DNA of 45,256 bases, taken from Alloprevotella sp. oral taxon 473 str. F0040. GTDB taxonomy: Bacteria; Bacteroidota; Bacteroidia; Bacteroidales; Bacteroidaceae. The stretch is taken from positions 1 through 45,256 of the forward strand of contig NZ_KB290710.1 in NCBI RefSeq assembly GCF_000318095.2, read 5' to 3'. This document shows positions 25,749 to 33,725 of the stretch, in pieces. The first letter of the stretch is position 1. Each line of letters opens with the position of its first letter. The position numbers and the translations under genes were made by a program. Below the pieces are notes generated by a model that saw nothing but the letters and a program-made list of their open reading frames with translations, was not told the origin of the DNA and searched no databases.

Positions 25749-26351
25749 TTGCTACTCCTCGGAGTGCTCAGTTTCGGCAGTTGTCAGAAAGCAGAACTTG
25801 ATGCACCTTTGGAAGACTACGACAAACTCTTTCCTTTCAAGGGAGCTGAGCGACCACGGATTTCTTATGAAGACCAAAATCTTCGTTTGGGAGATCCCGA
25901 TGCGCCCATCAGTGCTTTTGTCTATCCTGGAGTAAAGATCGCGGAAGATGTGCGTACTTATCGTGTCACCTTGACTTGTAGCTACAAAGAAATCACTTTC
26001 GGTGGTACGCTAGTGGGCAAAGATGAAGTGAACAGTCGCTATGTGGTGCGCTATGTTGGGGCAGACCAGCAGTTGCATACGATAGCTACCTCAGTACGTG
26101 ACACTACGGCTGAGACACATCTGACCAATAGTCGTGAACACCGTGTGACTTTCTTGGCAAAGTCGGGCCATCCAATGTATTTGTTGGTCAATGGTGTCGG
26201 TCCTTTCGGATCTTCCATCAAAGCCACCATATCCGCCGTTTCTGAAGATGGCTTCACCATCGTGCGTCCTTTGGAGGTGCAGGAACACCAAAACGAGGAA
26301 GGTGTCGGTAAAATCAAGCATCCTTTCTGTGGCTACATCATTTTGCCTTAA
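25749..26351 (+). CDS. Lipoprotein of unknown family, start codon unclear
   Basis: About 200 aa. The beginning LLLLGVLSFGSCQKAEL is a lipobox (GSC) preceded by a hydrophobic stretch, but there is no in-frame ATG upstream: the frame opens after a TGA at 25719. Candidate starts are TTG 25749, or ATC at 25728 or 25737, which would give a leader (SNILYPLLLLG) resembling MSNVYSLLPLLLLG of the next gene but one. The mature part (YPGVKIAEDVRTYRVTLTCS, GTLVGKDEVNSRYVVRY, KIKHPFCGYIILP) looks beta-rich and intact. I do not recognise the family. It lies between two copies of the twin-hairpin element in the SusCD-associated gene set. Confidence 0.65.
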   Translation: MLLLGVLSFGSCQKAELDAPLEDYDKLFPFKGAERPRISYEDQNLRLGDPDAPISAFVYPGVKIAEDVRTYRVTLTCSYKEITFGGTLVGKDEVNSRYVVRYVGADQQLHTIATSVRDTTAETHLTNSREHRVTFLAKSGHPMYLLVNGVGPFGSSIKATISAVSEDGFTIVRPLEVQEHQNEEGVGKIKHPFCGYIILP

Positions 26352-26484
26352 GCAGTCGCAGATGTTCGCTGCGCTTCTGGGCACTGATGGACATTTTCTC
26401 CAATCGAAGGTGAGATTTCTCAAGCCTAATGTGTGACTGTTCAGACCTAGTTTCTAGCGTCTACTCTCTAACGTCTAAAATGCC

Positions 26485-26526
26485 CGAGCCACTCTGTGGC
26501 GAGCAAAAACGGGTCCGCGACCCTCT
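26485..26526. repeat. Twin-hairpin intergenic element, copy 2
   Basis: GCCAC-TCT-GTGGC and GGGTC-CGC-GACCC, joined by GAGCAAAAAC, repeat the structure at 25674-25719. The tail CTCTAATGTCTAATCTCTA (26522-26540) then leads directly into the ATG at 26542. The shorter first stem loses one base pair symmetrically, so pairing is preserved. Confidence 0.75.
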
Positions 26527-26541
26527 AATGTCTAATCTCTA

Positions 26542-27711
26542 ATGTCTAACGTCTATTCTCTTCTCCCCCTCCTATTGCTTGGCCTCTTTTCGCTGCAAAG
26601 TTGTGATACGACTTCCGATGAAGTGGTGGAGACGTCCTATATCTATCCCCCCGTGCCCGATCCCACTTTCAGTTTCAAGCGCAACGAGGCGAGCAGTGTG
26701 GACATCCTCGAATGCCAGTTGGTCAAACAGCCTTTGGACTACGTTTATTCGAGTTTTTTAGTGGAGGCCAATCTCATGTACCCTGCCAACATGGCGCGCA
26801 TGAAGGGCTATTTTAATGAAGGAGAATTTGGCTGGTCGCCTAGAAACATCCTTTGTCGTTCGGCACTTCACGCAGCAGACAGCTCGAAAGTCTTGAGCGA
26901 TGTGGAGCAAATCTTCACTACGACTGGAAAACTCAGTGGACTCGGTACGAAGAGCCCAAGCACCACGCGCAATCAACGTGCAGAGAAGGGCAAAGGTGGC
27001 TTTGTCGGTTATAGTATTGGTGATGTCAATCTGTGCTTTGCCGATGATCGTGGTGTAGTAGTGGCTGAGATGTTTCAAGAACTCGTGCGCGGCGCGGCCT
27101 TTCTCGACCAAATCCTCAATGTGCACCTTGATGAGGCGGTGTTGCTCAACGAACAGCTGCGCAATGACCACGAAAATGGTAAACTCCTCCCAGGGCGCAA
27201 CTACACTGCGCTCGAACACCATTGGGACTTAGCTTGGGGTTACTATCAGTTTTGGTTGCCTTTGGTGGAGAACTCCGAGATTTCAGCCCTAAAGAAGAGT
27301 CGCATCACTCTGTATCGTGCCTTTGCGCTTGGACGTCAAGCCTTGACGGAATATCGATATACCGATGCACTGGAGCAAATGCGCATCGTACGTGCTGAAC
27401 TTTCCAAGGTGGCTGCTGCCAATGCCCTACATTTGCTCACGGGCACGCGCACTTTGAGCAATCTGCAAGAAGAACCTGCCCATGCTCTGCCATTCTTGGG
27501 ACAAGCACTTGGCGCAATCTATGCCTTGCAGTTCACACGCAATGCCGAGGGAAAACCGTATTTCACCTATGATGAGGTGAAGGCACTCATTGCCGCTCTT
27601 ACTGCCGAGGGAGGAATGTGGGAGCGCGAGCGACTACTGGGCACCGATGCACAAGAAGGTATGCTTTTTCAGGTGGCAAAACAGATTAAGGCGCGATATG
27701 GCTTGAAGTAA
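26542..27711 (+). CDS. DUF4856/imelysin-like lipoprotein (putative)
   Basis: 389 aa. The lipoprotein signal MSNVYSLLPLLLLGLFSLQS ends in C21, followed by YPPVPDPTFSFKRNEASSVD, a start I associate with DUF4856 proteins (Y.F.R...S.V). A helical body follows with NYTALEHHWDLAWGYYQFWL, resembling the LEHHWDEAFGY block of that family. It also has ALEQMRIVRAELSKVAAANA and an acidic/aromatic C-terminus. DUF4856 proteins are thought to be related in fold to imelysins, which take part in iron uptake, and the nearby FecA-like receptor fits that theme. Both the family call and the role are tentative. The ATG is embedded in a run of TCTAAT-type heptamers after the twin-hairpin element. Confidence 0.55.
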   Translation: MSNVYSLLPLLLLGLFSLQSCDTTSDEVVETSYIYPPVPDPTFSFKRNEASSVDILECQLVKQPLDYVYSSFLVEANLMYPANMARMKGYFNEGEFGWSPRNILCRSALHAADSSKVLSDVEQIFTTTGKLSGLGTKSPSTTRNQRAEKGKGGFVGYSIGDVNLCFADDRGVVVAEMFQELVRGAAFLDQILNVHLDEAVLLNEQLRNDHENGKLLPGRNYTALEHHWDLAWGYYQFWLPLVENSEISALKKSRITLYRAFALGRQALTEYRYTDALEQMRIVRAELSKVAAANALHLLTGTRTLSNLQEEPAHALPFLGQALGAIYALQFTRNAEGKPYFTYDEVKALIAALTAEGGMWERERLLGTDAQEGMLFQVAKQIKARYGLK

Positions 27712-27804
27712 GTGCCTGTCCACTCTCCGTCAATCCGGATAGGAGCAGGCTAGTTACTTTTGCTTTCGCCCACATATACATTTAAAATCTCACGTCTTGA
27801 CGAT

Positions 27805-29025
27805 ATGACGCAACGATTATACTCACTTTTAGTACTGATTCTGTGTGGATTTTCCCTACAAACCTTTGCTCAGTTGGGACAAAACATTCTGCCCAATGGC
27901 GGTTTTGAATCCTACAGAACAGCCCCTATCGACGTTTCTTCCACACGTGCTGCGACGACTGCGGAAGTATCTGAAAATGATAATGAAAATCCCGATGATG
28001 GTTCGGAAGAGGAAAATCCTCCCGCGGACTTTGACCCTTATCTAAAGCCACAGTTCTGGTACATTAACGCTTCGCTCTTTCCCCAACGTACGAAAGATGC
28101 GCATGGCGGTGAGTATGCCATGAAGTTTTATCCGAATGGTGGGTCTTTCTTCTCGCGTGATGCGGAGTTCAATCCCTATCACCTGCGCGTGAAAGGTGGA
28201 GCTACCTATCGCCTCACATACTGGTATAAAGGTCAGCATGCGAAAAATAATGTCATAGCCACCATCGACTGGTTGCAAGGGAGCAGACAATTAAAGAAAG
28301 ATGAGCGCAAAGCAGCTGCCGACCTCGCTACGAACATCTCTGAAACTTGGCAAAAGAGAGAACTTGTGTTTGAGGCTCCTCGCCAAGCAGATCATGCAGG
28401 GGTGGGATTTTACCTAGAGTATGACGGTGAAGCCCAAGCTAACGGCGGATTTATCCAAATGGACGACATCAGTCTTGTGATGATTGCTGAACCCTCATCG
28501 AGCAATACACTACAACCTCCCACGGATCTCAAAGCAAAAGCCCAACAGCGAGAAATTGCCTTGTCGTGGTTGCCTGTGGCTCAAGCTGGGGTGCAATATG
28601 AAGTGCGCGTGAATGGTGAGCTAAAAGCCACTACCAGCGAAACGCAGTGCTTTTTGTCTCGCTTGAACTACAACACGAGCTATGAGATTACAGTGAATAC
28701 ACGTGTGGGGGTCGAAACATCTGAGAAAGCAGCGCGAATCGCAGTGAGAACTCAGCCCCTAGATCGAGGAGTCAACGATCAAACTCGAATCCCTCAGCTT
28801 TATAGCATTCGCGAAAATGGCACTTGTCCTCGTCGTCTGCCACTCTATTGGCGTGATTTGGCTGAGGTCTCTGCTCAAATCACTTACGAAATTGATGATC
28901 AGGTGGTGCAACCTGATGGAGATTTCCTTGTTTTCCCCTCAGCAGGCGAACATGTGCTGCGTGTTGTGGTGGTAGAATCACCCGAACGTGAGTGGACACT
29001 GGAATATGTGGTGCAAGTGGACTAA
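27805..29025 (+). CDS. Exported protein with fibronectin type III-like domain
   Basis: 406 aa from the ATG at 27805 (a TTG at 27760 in frame is less likely). A signal peptide (MTQRLYSLLVLILCGFSLQT, FAQ) leads to NILPNGGFESYRTAP, a start typical of carbohydrate-binding/jelly-roll modules (about 22-235; KPQFWYINASLF, GGATYRLTYWYKGQ, GFIQMDDISLVMI), with an acidic linker (NDNENPDDGSEEENPP) inside. A fibronectin III-like domain (about 240-330: PPTDLKAKAQQREIALSWLP, YEVRVNGELKATTSETQC, LNYNTSYEITVNTRVG) and a short beta-domain end it. There is no lipobox cysteine after the signal. Likely a surface or periplasmic ligand-binding accessory of the uptake locus; the ligand is unknown. Confidence 0.65.
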   Translation: MTQRLYSLLVLILCGFSLQTFAQLGQNILPNGGFESYRTAPIDVSSTRAATTAEVSENDNENPDDGSEEENPPADFDPYLKPQFWYINASLFPQRTKDAHGGEYAMKFYPNGGSFFSRDAEFNPYHLRVKGGATYRLTYWYKGQHAKNNVIATIDWLQGSRQLKKDERKAAADLATNISETWQKRELVFEAPRQADHAGVGFYLEYDGEAQANGGFIQMDDISLVMIAEPSSSNTLQPPTDLKAKAQQREIALSWLPVAQAGVQYEVRVNGELKATTSETQCFLSRLNYNTSYEITVNTRVGVETSEKAARIAVRTQPLDRGVNDQTRIPQLYSIRENGTCPRRLPLYWRDLAEVSAQITYEIDDQVVQPDGDFLVFPSAGEHVLRVVVVESPEREWTLEYVVQVD

Positions 29026-29072
29026 ATGTCCTCGATTTATTCTTACATCCAATCAGAATTCTCTTTTAGAAA

Positions 29073-30020
29073 ATGCGATATTTTTCTCTTCCCTCTCAGC
29101 ACATGCTGTCGAAACTTTCCCTTCTGTGGGGAGTAATGCTCTGTTGCTTCCTAGTCTTTGTGGCTTGCGATGACACGAGCGTGCCTTCTTCTCCTATTCG
29201 AGTGGGAGCCACTGATGCCGACTCTTTGAGCATTTCGCCTCAAGCCACAAGAATCGTCTTGCTCAGTGGTGGAACTGGCAAATATGCTGCCTATGTGGCG
29301 GATGGCACTTTGGCTAAAGTCGCGATCAATGAGGACACACTCCGCATCACAGGCCAACTCACGGGTAAGACGTTCGCCACCATCCATTCGGGTGATGAGA
29401 TACGTCGCATCGCGCTCCATGTAGAGGATCGCGAAGTGAGCGTGAGCCATCAAGAAGTAAGGCTGTTTCCACGTGATGAAAGTCGCTTTATCAGCGTAAA
29501 TGGAGGTGGTAAGTTTGCAGACCTCGAAGTCTTAGATCCTGAAGGCGCGATTTCAACCAAGTGGAATGCAAAGACGAACATCTTGGAGATTGATGCGCGT
29601 TACGAAGGGGAGGCACAAGTGAAAATAGTTCCTCCAGTGGGCAAACCCACTTTACTGAAAGTGGTGGTGCGCTGTGAGGGAGAGGTGAATCGACCTGGCA
29701 TTTACGGCACGACTTCTCGCAGTATTTTCCGCCAAATGAACACCCTCTCTGTGGTGCATCGCAAAGGTGTGGGCGTGTGGCTCAACAATAATGCGCAACC
29801 TTATGGAGCTTTGCGCTCGCTTCAGGTGACCCCTGCCATTGTTAATCCCAAAGTGGGAGAGCATCTCACACTCAATTATACCATGCGCTATCCCGATGAG
29901 TTTCGCAATAGCGGACTCACCGAAGGACAGCACACGCTCATCGTGGAAGAAGTGCGCCAACGATATGTGGTACTTCGCGGACAAGGCCACAAACTCGTCC
30001 TGCCTTTTGAAGTGCGCTAA
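29073..30020 (+). CDS. Lipoprotein of unknown family (beta-rich)
   Basis: 315 aa from ATG 29073, which follows an A-rich stretch; ATG 29103 is an alternative that shortens the leader. The lipobox is LVFVACDD. The mature protein has repeated short beta-type segments (ATRIVLLSGGTGKYAAYVAD, EVRLFPRDESRFISVNGGGK, LEVLDPEGAISTKWN) suggestive of Ig-like/BACON-type folds. The C-terminal half contains LTLNYTMRYPDEFRNSGLTE. I do not recognise a named family. It is the last gene of the plus-strand SusCD locus, in the place that the BACON lipoprotein holds in the minus-strand locus. Confidence 0.7.
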   Translation: MRYFSLPSQHMLSKLSLLWGVMLCCFLVFVACDDTSVPSSPIRVGATDADSLSISPQATRIVLLSGGTGKYAAYVADGTLAKVAINEDTLRITGQLTGKTFATIHSGDEIRRIALHVEDREVSVSHQEVRLFPRDESRFISVNGGGKFADLEVLDPEGAISTKWNAKTNILEIDARYEGEAQVKIVPPVGKPTLLKVVVRCEGEVNRPGIYGTTSRSIFRQMNTLSVVHRKGVGVWLNNNAQPYGALRSLQVTPAIVNPKVGEHLTLNYTMRYPDEFRNSGLTEGQHTLIVEEVRQRYVVLRGQGHKLVLPFEVR

Positions 30021-30049
30021 CGTGGCTTCATTGTGAATGCTATATAGAA

Positions 30050-30069
30050 GCTCTCCATCACTGGAGAGC
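30050..30069 (+). terminator. Hairpin after the plus-strand uptake locus
   Basis: GCTCTCCA-TCAC-TGGAGAGC, an 8-bp perfect stem 29 bp after the last lipoprotein gene. The following CTTGTGG is not a U-run, so termination may be weak or need Rho. Confidence 0.5.
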
Positions 30070-30125
30070 CTTGTGGAAAACTTTCAAGACATCAATATCA
30101 ATTCAATAAATAAACTATCAACTAC

Positions 30126-31025
30126 ATGCAAATTTCTACGCTTTTCCGTGGCTGTGCTTTGGCAGCCGTTGCTTTGGTATCTGCTGCTACCTTCGCACAG
30201 AAGTCGGTGACCACCACCAAGACTGGCGAACTCTCTTCACTGATTCCTGGTGCTGATCGCTATAAGACTAAGAACCTCACCGTGGCAGGTCCTCTTAATG
30301 GCGAAGACCTCAAGCTTGTGCGTGAGATGTGTGGCCGCGACTACTCTGGTGCTGAATCAGAGGGCGTGACTGCTACCCTCGATCTCTCAAAGGCACTCAT
30401 CAAACAAGAAGCAGGTAAGAACTATTTCAATGAAAAAGTTGGTTTCTACTCACGTTACTATGCTCCCAGTGCTGACAACGAAATCGGTGTGAAGCTCTTC
30501 TATCGCTGCGAGTCCCTCAAGAAAGTGATTCTTCCTGAGAATACCACTGTTATTTCTGGTAATGCTTTCCAAAGTTCTGGTCTTACAGAAGTGGTGATTC
30601 CTAACACAGTGAAGATCATCCGCCAATATGCGTTTGCAAATACAAAGCTTAAAGAGGTGACTCTCCCTGAATCTTTGTCCGATCTCGAGAATAAGGTGTT
30701 TGACAACTGCGCGAATCTCACCACAGTGGTCTTCACAGGAACAACTCCTCCTAACAATGTCCCTGCTGAGTTGTTTAATAAGTGTCCCAAGCTCTCCAAG
30801 ATTATCGTACCTGCTGAGGCTTTAGAGGCTTATAAAGCTGCCTTTGAAGGTAAAATTAAGCCTGAAACAGCCATCGTAACTGGTGTGAAAACTGTAACGC
30901 TCTCTAACGGTGTGAATGAAGTGGCACGCTTTGACCTCCAAGGTCGCCGTTTATCTGCTCCTGTGCAAGGTGTGAATGTGGTGCGCTACTCCAACGGTAC
31001 TACCGTGAAAGTACTCGTTCCCTAA
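30126..31025 (+). CDS. BspA-like leucine-rich repeat protein (LRR_5) with DLQGRR tail
   Basis: 299 aa. The signal peptide MQISTLFRGCALAAVALVSA, ATFAQ is followed by an N-terminal region (about 30-115). Three to four LRR_5/BspA-type repeats follow (about 120-230): FYRCESLKKVILPENTTVIS, AFQSSGLTEVVIPNTVKII, YAFANTKLKEVTLPESL, VFDNCANLTTVVFTG. The C-terminus VARFDLQGRRLSAPVQGVNV, ending KVLVP, resembles the short C-terminal modules seen on type IX secretion substrates in Bacteroidales, suggesting export to the cell surface. It follows a 105-bp gap and hairpin and ends before a strong terminator, so it is probably its own unit. BspA-type proteins often bind host matrix components; that role is inferred. 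Confidence 0.75.
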   Translation: MQISTLFRGCALAAVALVSAATFAQKSVTTTKTGELSSLIPGADRYKTKNLTVAGPLNGEDLKLVREMCGRDYSGAESEGVTATLDLSKALIKQEAGKNYFNEKVGFYSRYYAPSADNEIGVKLFYRCESLKKVILPENTTVISGNAFQSSGLTEVVIPNTVKIIRQYAFANTKLKEVTLPESLSDLENKVFDNCANLTTVVFTGTTPPNNVPAELFNKCPKLSKIIVPAEALEAYKAAFEGKIKPETAIVTGVKTVTLSNGVNEVARFDLQGRRLSAPVQGVNVVRYSNGTTVKVLVP

Positions 31026-31077
31026 GCATTTCTCTGCTGTTCGCTCATAGCGGGTGGCAGTAAACAAACAAAAAAAC

Positions 31078-31107
31078 GCCATCTGGACTCTTCTGAGTCC
31101 AGATGGC
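31078..31107. terminator. Bidirectional terminator between LRR gene and ahpF
   Basis: GCCATCTGGACTC-TTCT-GAGTCCAGATGGC, a perfect 13-bp stem with an A-run before and a T-run after (ATTTTCTTTTA). It serves both convergent genes. Confidence 0.92.
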
Positions 31108-31173
31108 ATTTTCTTTTATTGGGAGGAATGTGACATAATGCTTGTCACCTCTTGGGAGTTTGTGGGAATGGGC

Positions 31174-32730
31174 TTAGCCAATCACGCCACGCACGCGGTC
31201 GTCAAATGCAGAGAGGGCTGCCTTAGCACCTTCGCCGATGGCAACAACAATCTGCTTGTAAGGCACGTCTGTGCAGTCACCAGCACCATATACGCCAGGC
31301 ACTGAAGTGCGGCAGGTGCGATCGACTTGGATTTCACGACGAGGAGAGAGCTCCAGTTCTTCAGCAAAGGCTTGCGTGTTGGGAGCAAGACCGATTTGCA
31401 CGAAGATACCATCGAGTTCAATCTCACGTTCTTCTTCTGTAGTGCGATTTTTTACACGGATGCCTGTCACCTTCTGACTGTCGCCGAGCACAGCAGTGGT
31501 TTGTGCCATAGTGAAAATTTCCACATTCTCCGTGGCGCGTGCCTTATCTTGGAGCACATTGTCAGCGAGGAGCTTATCGGCAAATTCCAAAACAGTGACG
31601 TGGCTGCAAATACCTGCTAAGTCGAGGGCTGCTTCGATGCCAGAGTTACCACCACCAATCACAGCTACACGCTTGCCTTTGTAGAAAGGCCCATCGCAGT
31701 GAGGGCAGAAGTGTACACCTCGGCCGAGATAGTCGGCTTCGCCTTCCACACCAAGTTTGCGCCAACCTGCACCCGTGGCGATGATGACAGCAGGAGCAAT
31801 GAAGACTTCTCCACCCTTTACACTGATTTCTTTGGTGCATCTGTGGAGCGATGCGCTTTCAATCTTGCGGTTCTCAAACACGTCAATGGGATATGCACCA
31901 ATGTGCTTACCGAGGTTGGCTGCAAGTTCGGCACCTGTGGTCTGAGGCACAGAGATAAGATTCTCGATGCCTACAGTGTCTTTGACTTGTCCACCAATGC
32001 GTTCGGCAACGATGGCAACATTCAAGCCTTTACGCGCGGAATAGATGGCTGCAGCACTACCAGCAGGGCCACCACCGACTACGAGTACGTCGTAGTTGCG
32101 ACGGATAGCTTCAAGATTTGCTGTTTCGGTGCCAAATTTTTCTTCGAGTTCGTCCAAGAGACCCGCCATTTCGCCACGACCGCCATGGACCAATTTGCCT
32201 TCGTGCATCACCGCAGGTACACCTTGCAAGTGGAGGGCGTCAGCTTCAGCTTGGAAGAGTGCGCCATCGACAATCTCGTGTGTGAAGTTGTCGTGGAGCA
32301 AAGCCATGACATTGAGGGCTTGCACTACGTCTGGACAGTTGGTGCAAGAGAGTGATACGTAGGTGGTGAGGTGAATAGGCCCTTTGAGGGCTTTGATGCG
32401 ACGGGCAATGGCTTCGTCGGGGAGTGTCTTTCCTTTACCATCTGCGTTGTACACTGCGAGGAGGAGAGAGGTAAACTCGTGTCCTCCAGGGATGCAACGG
32501 AAAACGATACCAGTGTCCTTACCATCTTTGGCAAGCACCATGCGAAGAGTGCCAGGTGTTTCTACTACTTCTAGGGTGAGATGATCAGAAGTAGAAGCAA
32601 ATTCGGTGAGAAATTGCTTAAACTCCTCATAGCTCTCATGAGAAGAATCAGCTTCGAGGCGAAGGGTATATTGGGATTCCAATGCAGCAAACACTTGTTT
32701 GACTTGCTGGAGAAGGCTTTGTTCGATCAT
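31174..32730 (-). CDS. ahpF: AhpF, alkyl hydroperoxide reductase flavoprotein subunit
   Basis: 518 aa from ATG 32730; an upstream in-frame extension to 32799 would include the intercistronic spacer. AhpF takes electrons from NADH via FAD and two disulfide centres and re-reduces AhpC. The N-terminal domain has the redox motif [12 protein letters not shown]. The FAD site is [18 protein letters not shown], the second disulfide is FCPHCDGPF, the NADH site is [16 protein letters not shown] and the FAD-binding end is [20 protein letters not shown]. It lies 125 bp downstream of ahpC, separated by a terminator-like hairpin, so its expression probably depends partly on read-through. The gene ends convergently with the LRR gene. 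Confidence 0.97.
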   Translation of the reverse strand: MIEQSLLQQVKQVFAALESQYTLRLEADSSHESYEEFKQFLTEFASTSDHLTLEVVETPGTLRMVLAKDGKDTGIVFRCIPGGHEFTSLLLAVYNADGKGKTLPDEAIARRIKALKGPIHLTTYVSLSCTNCPDVVQALNVMALLHDNFTHEIVDGALFQAEADALHLQGVPAVMHEGKLVHGGRGEMAGLLDELEEKFGTETANLEAIRRNYDVLVVGGGPAGSAAAIYSARKGLNVAIVAERIGGQVKDTVGIENLISVPQTTGAELAANLGKHIGAYPIDVFENRKIESASLHRCTKEISVKGGEVFIAPAVIIATGAGWRKLGVEGEADYLGRGVHFCPHCDGPFYKGKRVAVIGGGNSGIEAALDLAGICSHVTVLEFADKLLADNVLQDKARATENVEIFTMAQTTAVLGDSQKVTGIRVKNRTTEEEREIELDGIFVQIGLAPNTQAFAEELELSPRREIQVDRTCRTSVPGVYGAGDCTDVPYKQIVVAIGEGAKAALSAFDDRVRGVIG

Positions 32731-32775
32731 AATATCTGGTAGTGTAAGGTAATAATATAGGTGAAAATAGAAAAA

Positions 32776-32820
32776 GGGTGCGGCATCCAAAAAGTTCAAG
32801 CCCTGAACAATGCCGCACCC
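32776..32820 (-). terminator. Intrinsic terminator between ahpC and ahpF
   Basis: On the minus strand GGGTGCGGCAT pairs perfectly with ATGCCGCACCC (11 bp), with an inner GTTC/GAAC hairpin, followed by TTTTTCTATTTTC (32775-32763). It would stop most transcripts after ahpC, so AhpC should be in excess over AhpF. Confidence 0.85.
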
Positions 32821-32855
32821 ATCAATGAAAACCTATTAACGTATGGATCTCTATA

Positions 32856-33422
32856 TTAGATTTTGCCTACAAGGTCGATGCTGGGTTTAAGAGTTTCAGC
32901 ATCTTTCTTCCACTTCGCAGGGCAAACTTCTCCATCGTGGCTAGCCACATAGAGAGCTGCTTCAACCTTGCGAACGAGTTCTTCAGCGTTACGGCCGATG
33001 CTGTTGTCTTGGATTTCGGCAACCTTGATCAAACCTTCGGGGTTTACCAAGAAAGTGCCGCGATATGCCAAACCATCCTCTTCGTTGAGAACACCGAAAC
33101 CGCGAGAAATCACGCCAGTGTGGTCAGCGAGCATAGGATACTTGATCTTCTTGATGCTATCAGAAGCGTCGTGCCAAGCCTTGTGGGTGAAGTGAGTGTC
33201 AGTGCTTACTGAGTACACTTCTACGCCCATTTCTTGGAGCTTGCTGTATTGTTCAGCGAGGTCAACGAGTTCTGTGGGGCAAACGAAAGTGAAGTCGGCA
33301 GGGTAGAAGAAGAAGATGTTCCACTTGCCAGCGAGATCTGCGCTGCTAACGGTCTTGAACTCGCCATTGTGGTAGGCTTCTACCTTAAATTCGGGTGCTT
33401 GTGCGTTGATGATGGGTTGCAT
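32856..33422 (-). CDS. ahpC: AhpC, 2-Cys peroxiredoxin
   Basis: 188 aa. AhpC reduces hydrogen peroxide and organic hydroperoxides and is recycled by AhpF. Typical motifs are FFFYPADFTFVCPTEL with the peroxidatic Cys48, GVEVYSVSTDTHFTHKAWH, RGTFLVNPEGLIK and the C-terminal resolving cysteine in HDGEVCPAKW. The length is standard for the family. It lies directly upstream of ahpF on the same strand and has a well-formed promoter about 180 bp upstream. The gap to metG (33423-33725) holds this promoter and a leader of about 170 nt, in which I saw no other gene. An OxyR site may exist but could not be assigned by eye. Confidence 0.97.
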   Translation of the reverse strand: MQPIINAQAPEFKVEAYHNGEFKTVSSADLAGKWNIFFFYPADFTFVCPTELVDLAEQYSKLQEMGVEVYSVSTDTHFTHKAWHDASDSIKKIKYPMLADHTGVISRGFGVLNEEDGLAYRGTFLVNPEGLIKVAEIQDNSIGRNAEELVRKVEAALYVASHDGEVCPAKWKKDAETLKPSIDLVGKI

Positions 33423-33600
33423 ATTATAGATATTTATGTTCGTAGTTGTTGAGATAATTTCTTGGGCAATCTCTGTGGCCGAGTGTTTATCTCTGACAAC
33501 TGAGTTTATGCCTCTGAAATAGTTAGTTATGTCTGTGTTGGCTAATGGCCATCGTCGCTAAGTTATTCCCCCATGAGGTGGAACTTTCTTTTTGACGATG

Positions 33601-33631
33601 CAAAAGTACGTACTATATTTTAGCCAACAAA
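33601..33631 (-). promoter_or_regulatory. Promoter of ahpC
   Basis: On the minus strand TTTG (33631-33628) and TACTTTTG (33608-33601) are spaced 19 bp, matching the Bacteroides consensus TTTG-N19-21-TAnnTTTG. Transcription would start near 33594. Confidence 0.75.
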
Positions 33632-33725
33632 CAGATGGGATTTATCACAATATAGATGAAAACTATAGATGTGGTTTAAGTTGTTGTAAAATAAGTGATT
33701 AGGGTGGTTTTATCTTGTGCTTGCG

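Noticed and set aside
27714-27750. Terminator between the DUF4856-like and FN3-like genes
   Set aside because: GCCTG/CAGGC pairs over a long loop but the stem is short and there is no U-run; too weak to call.
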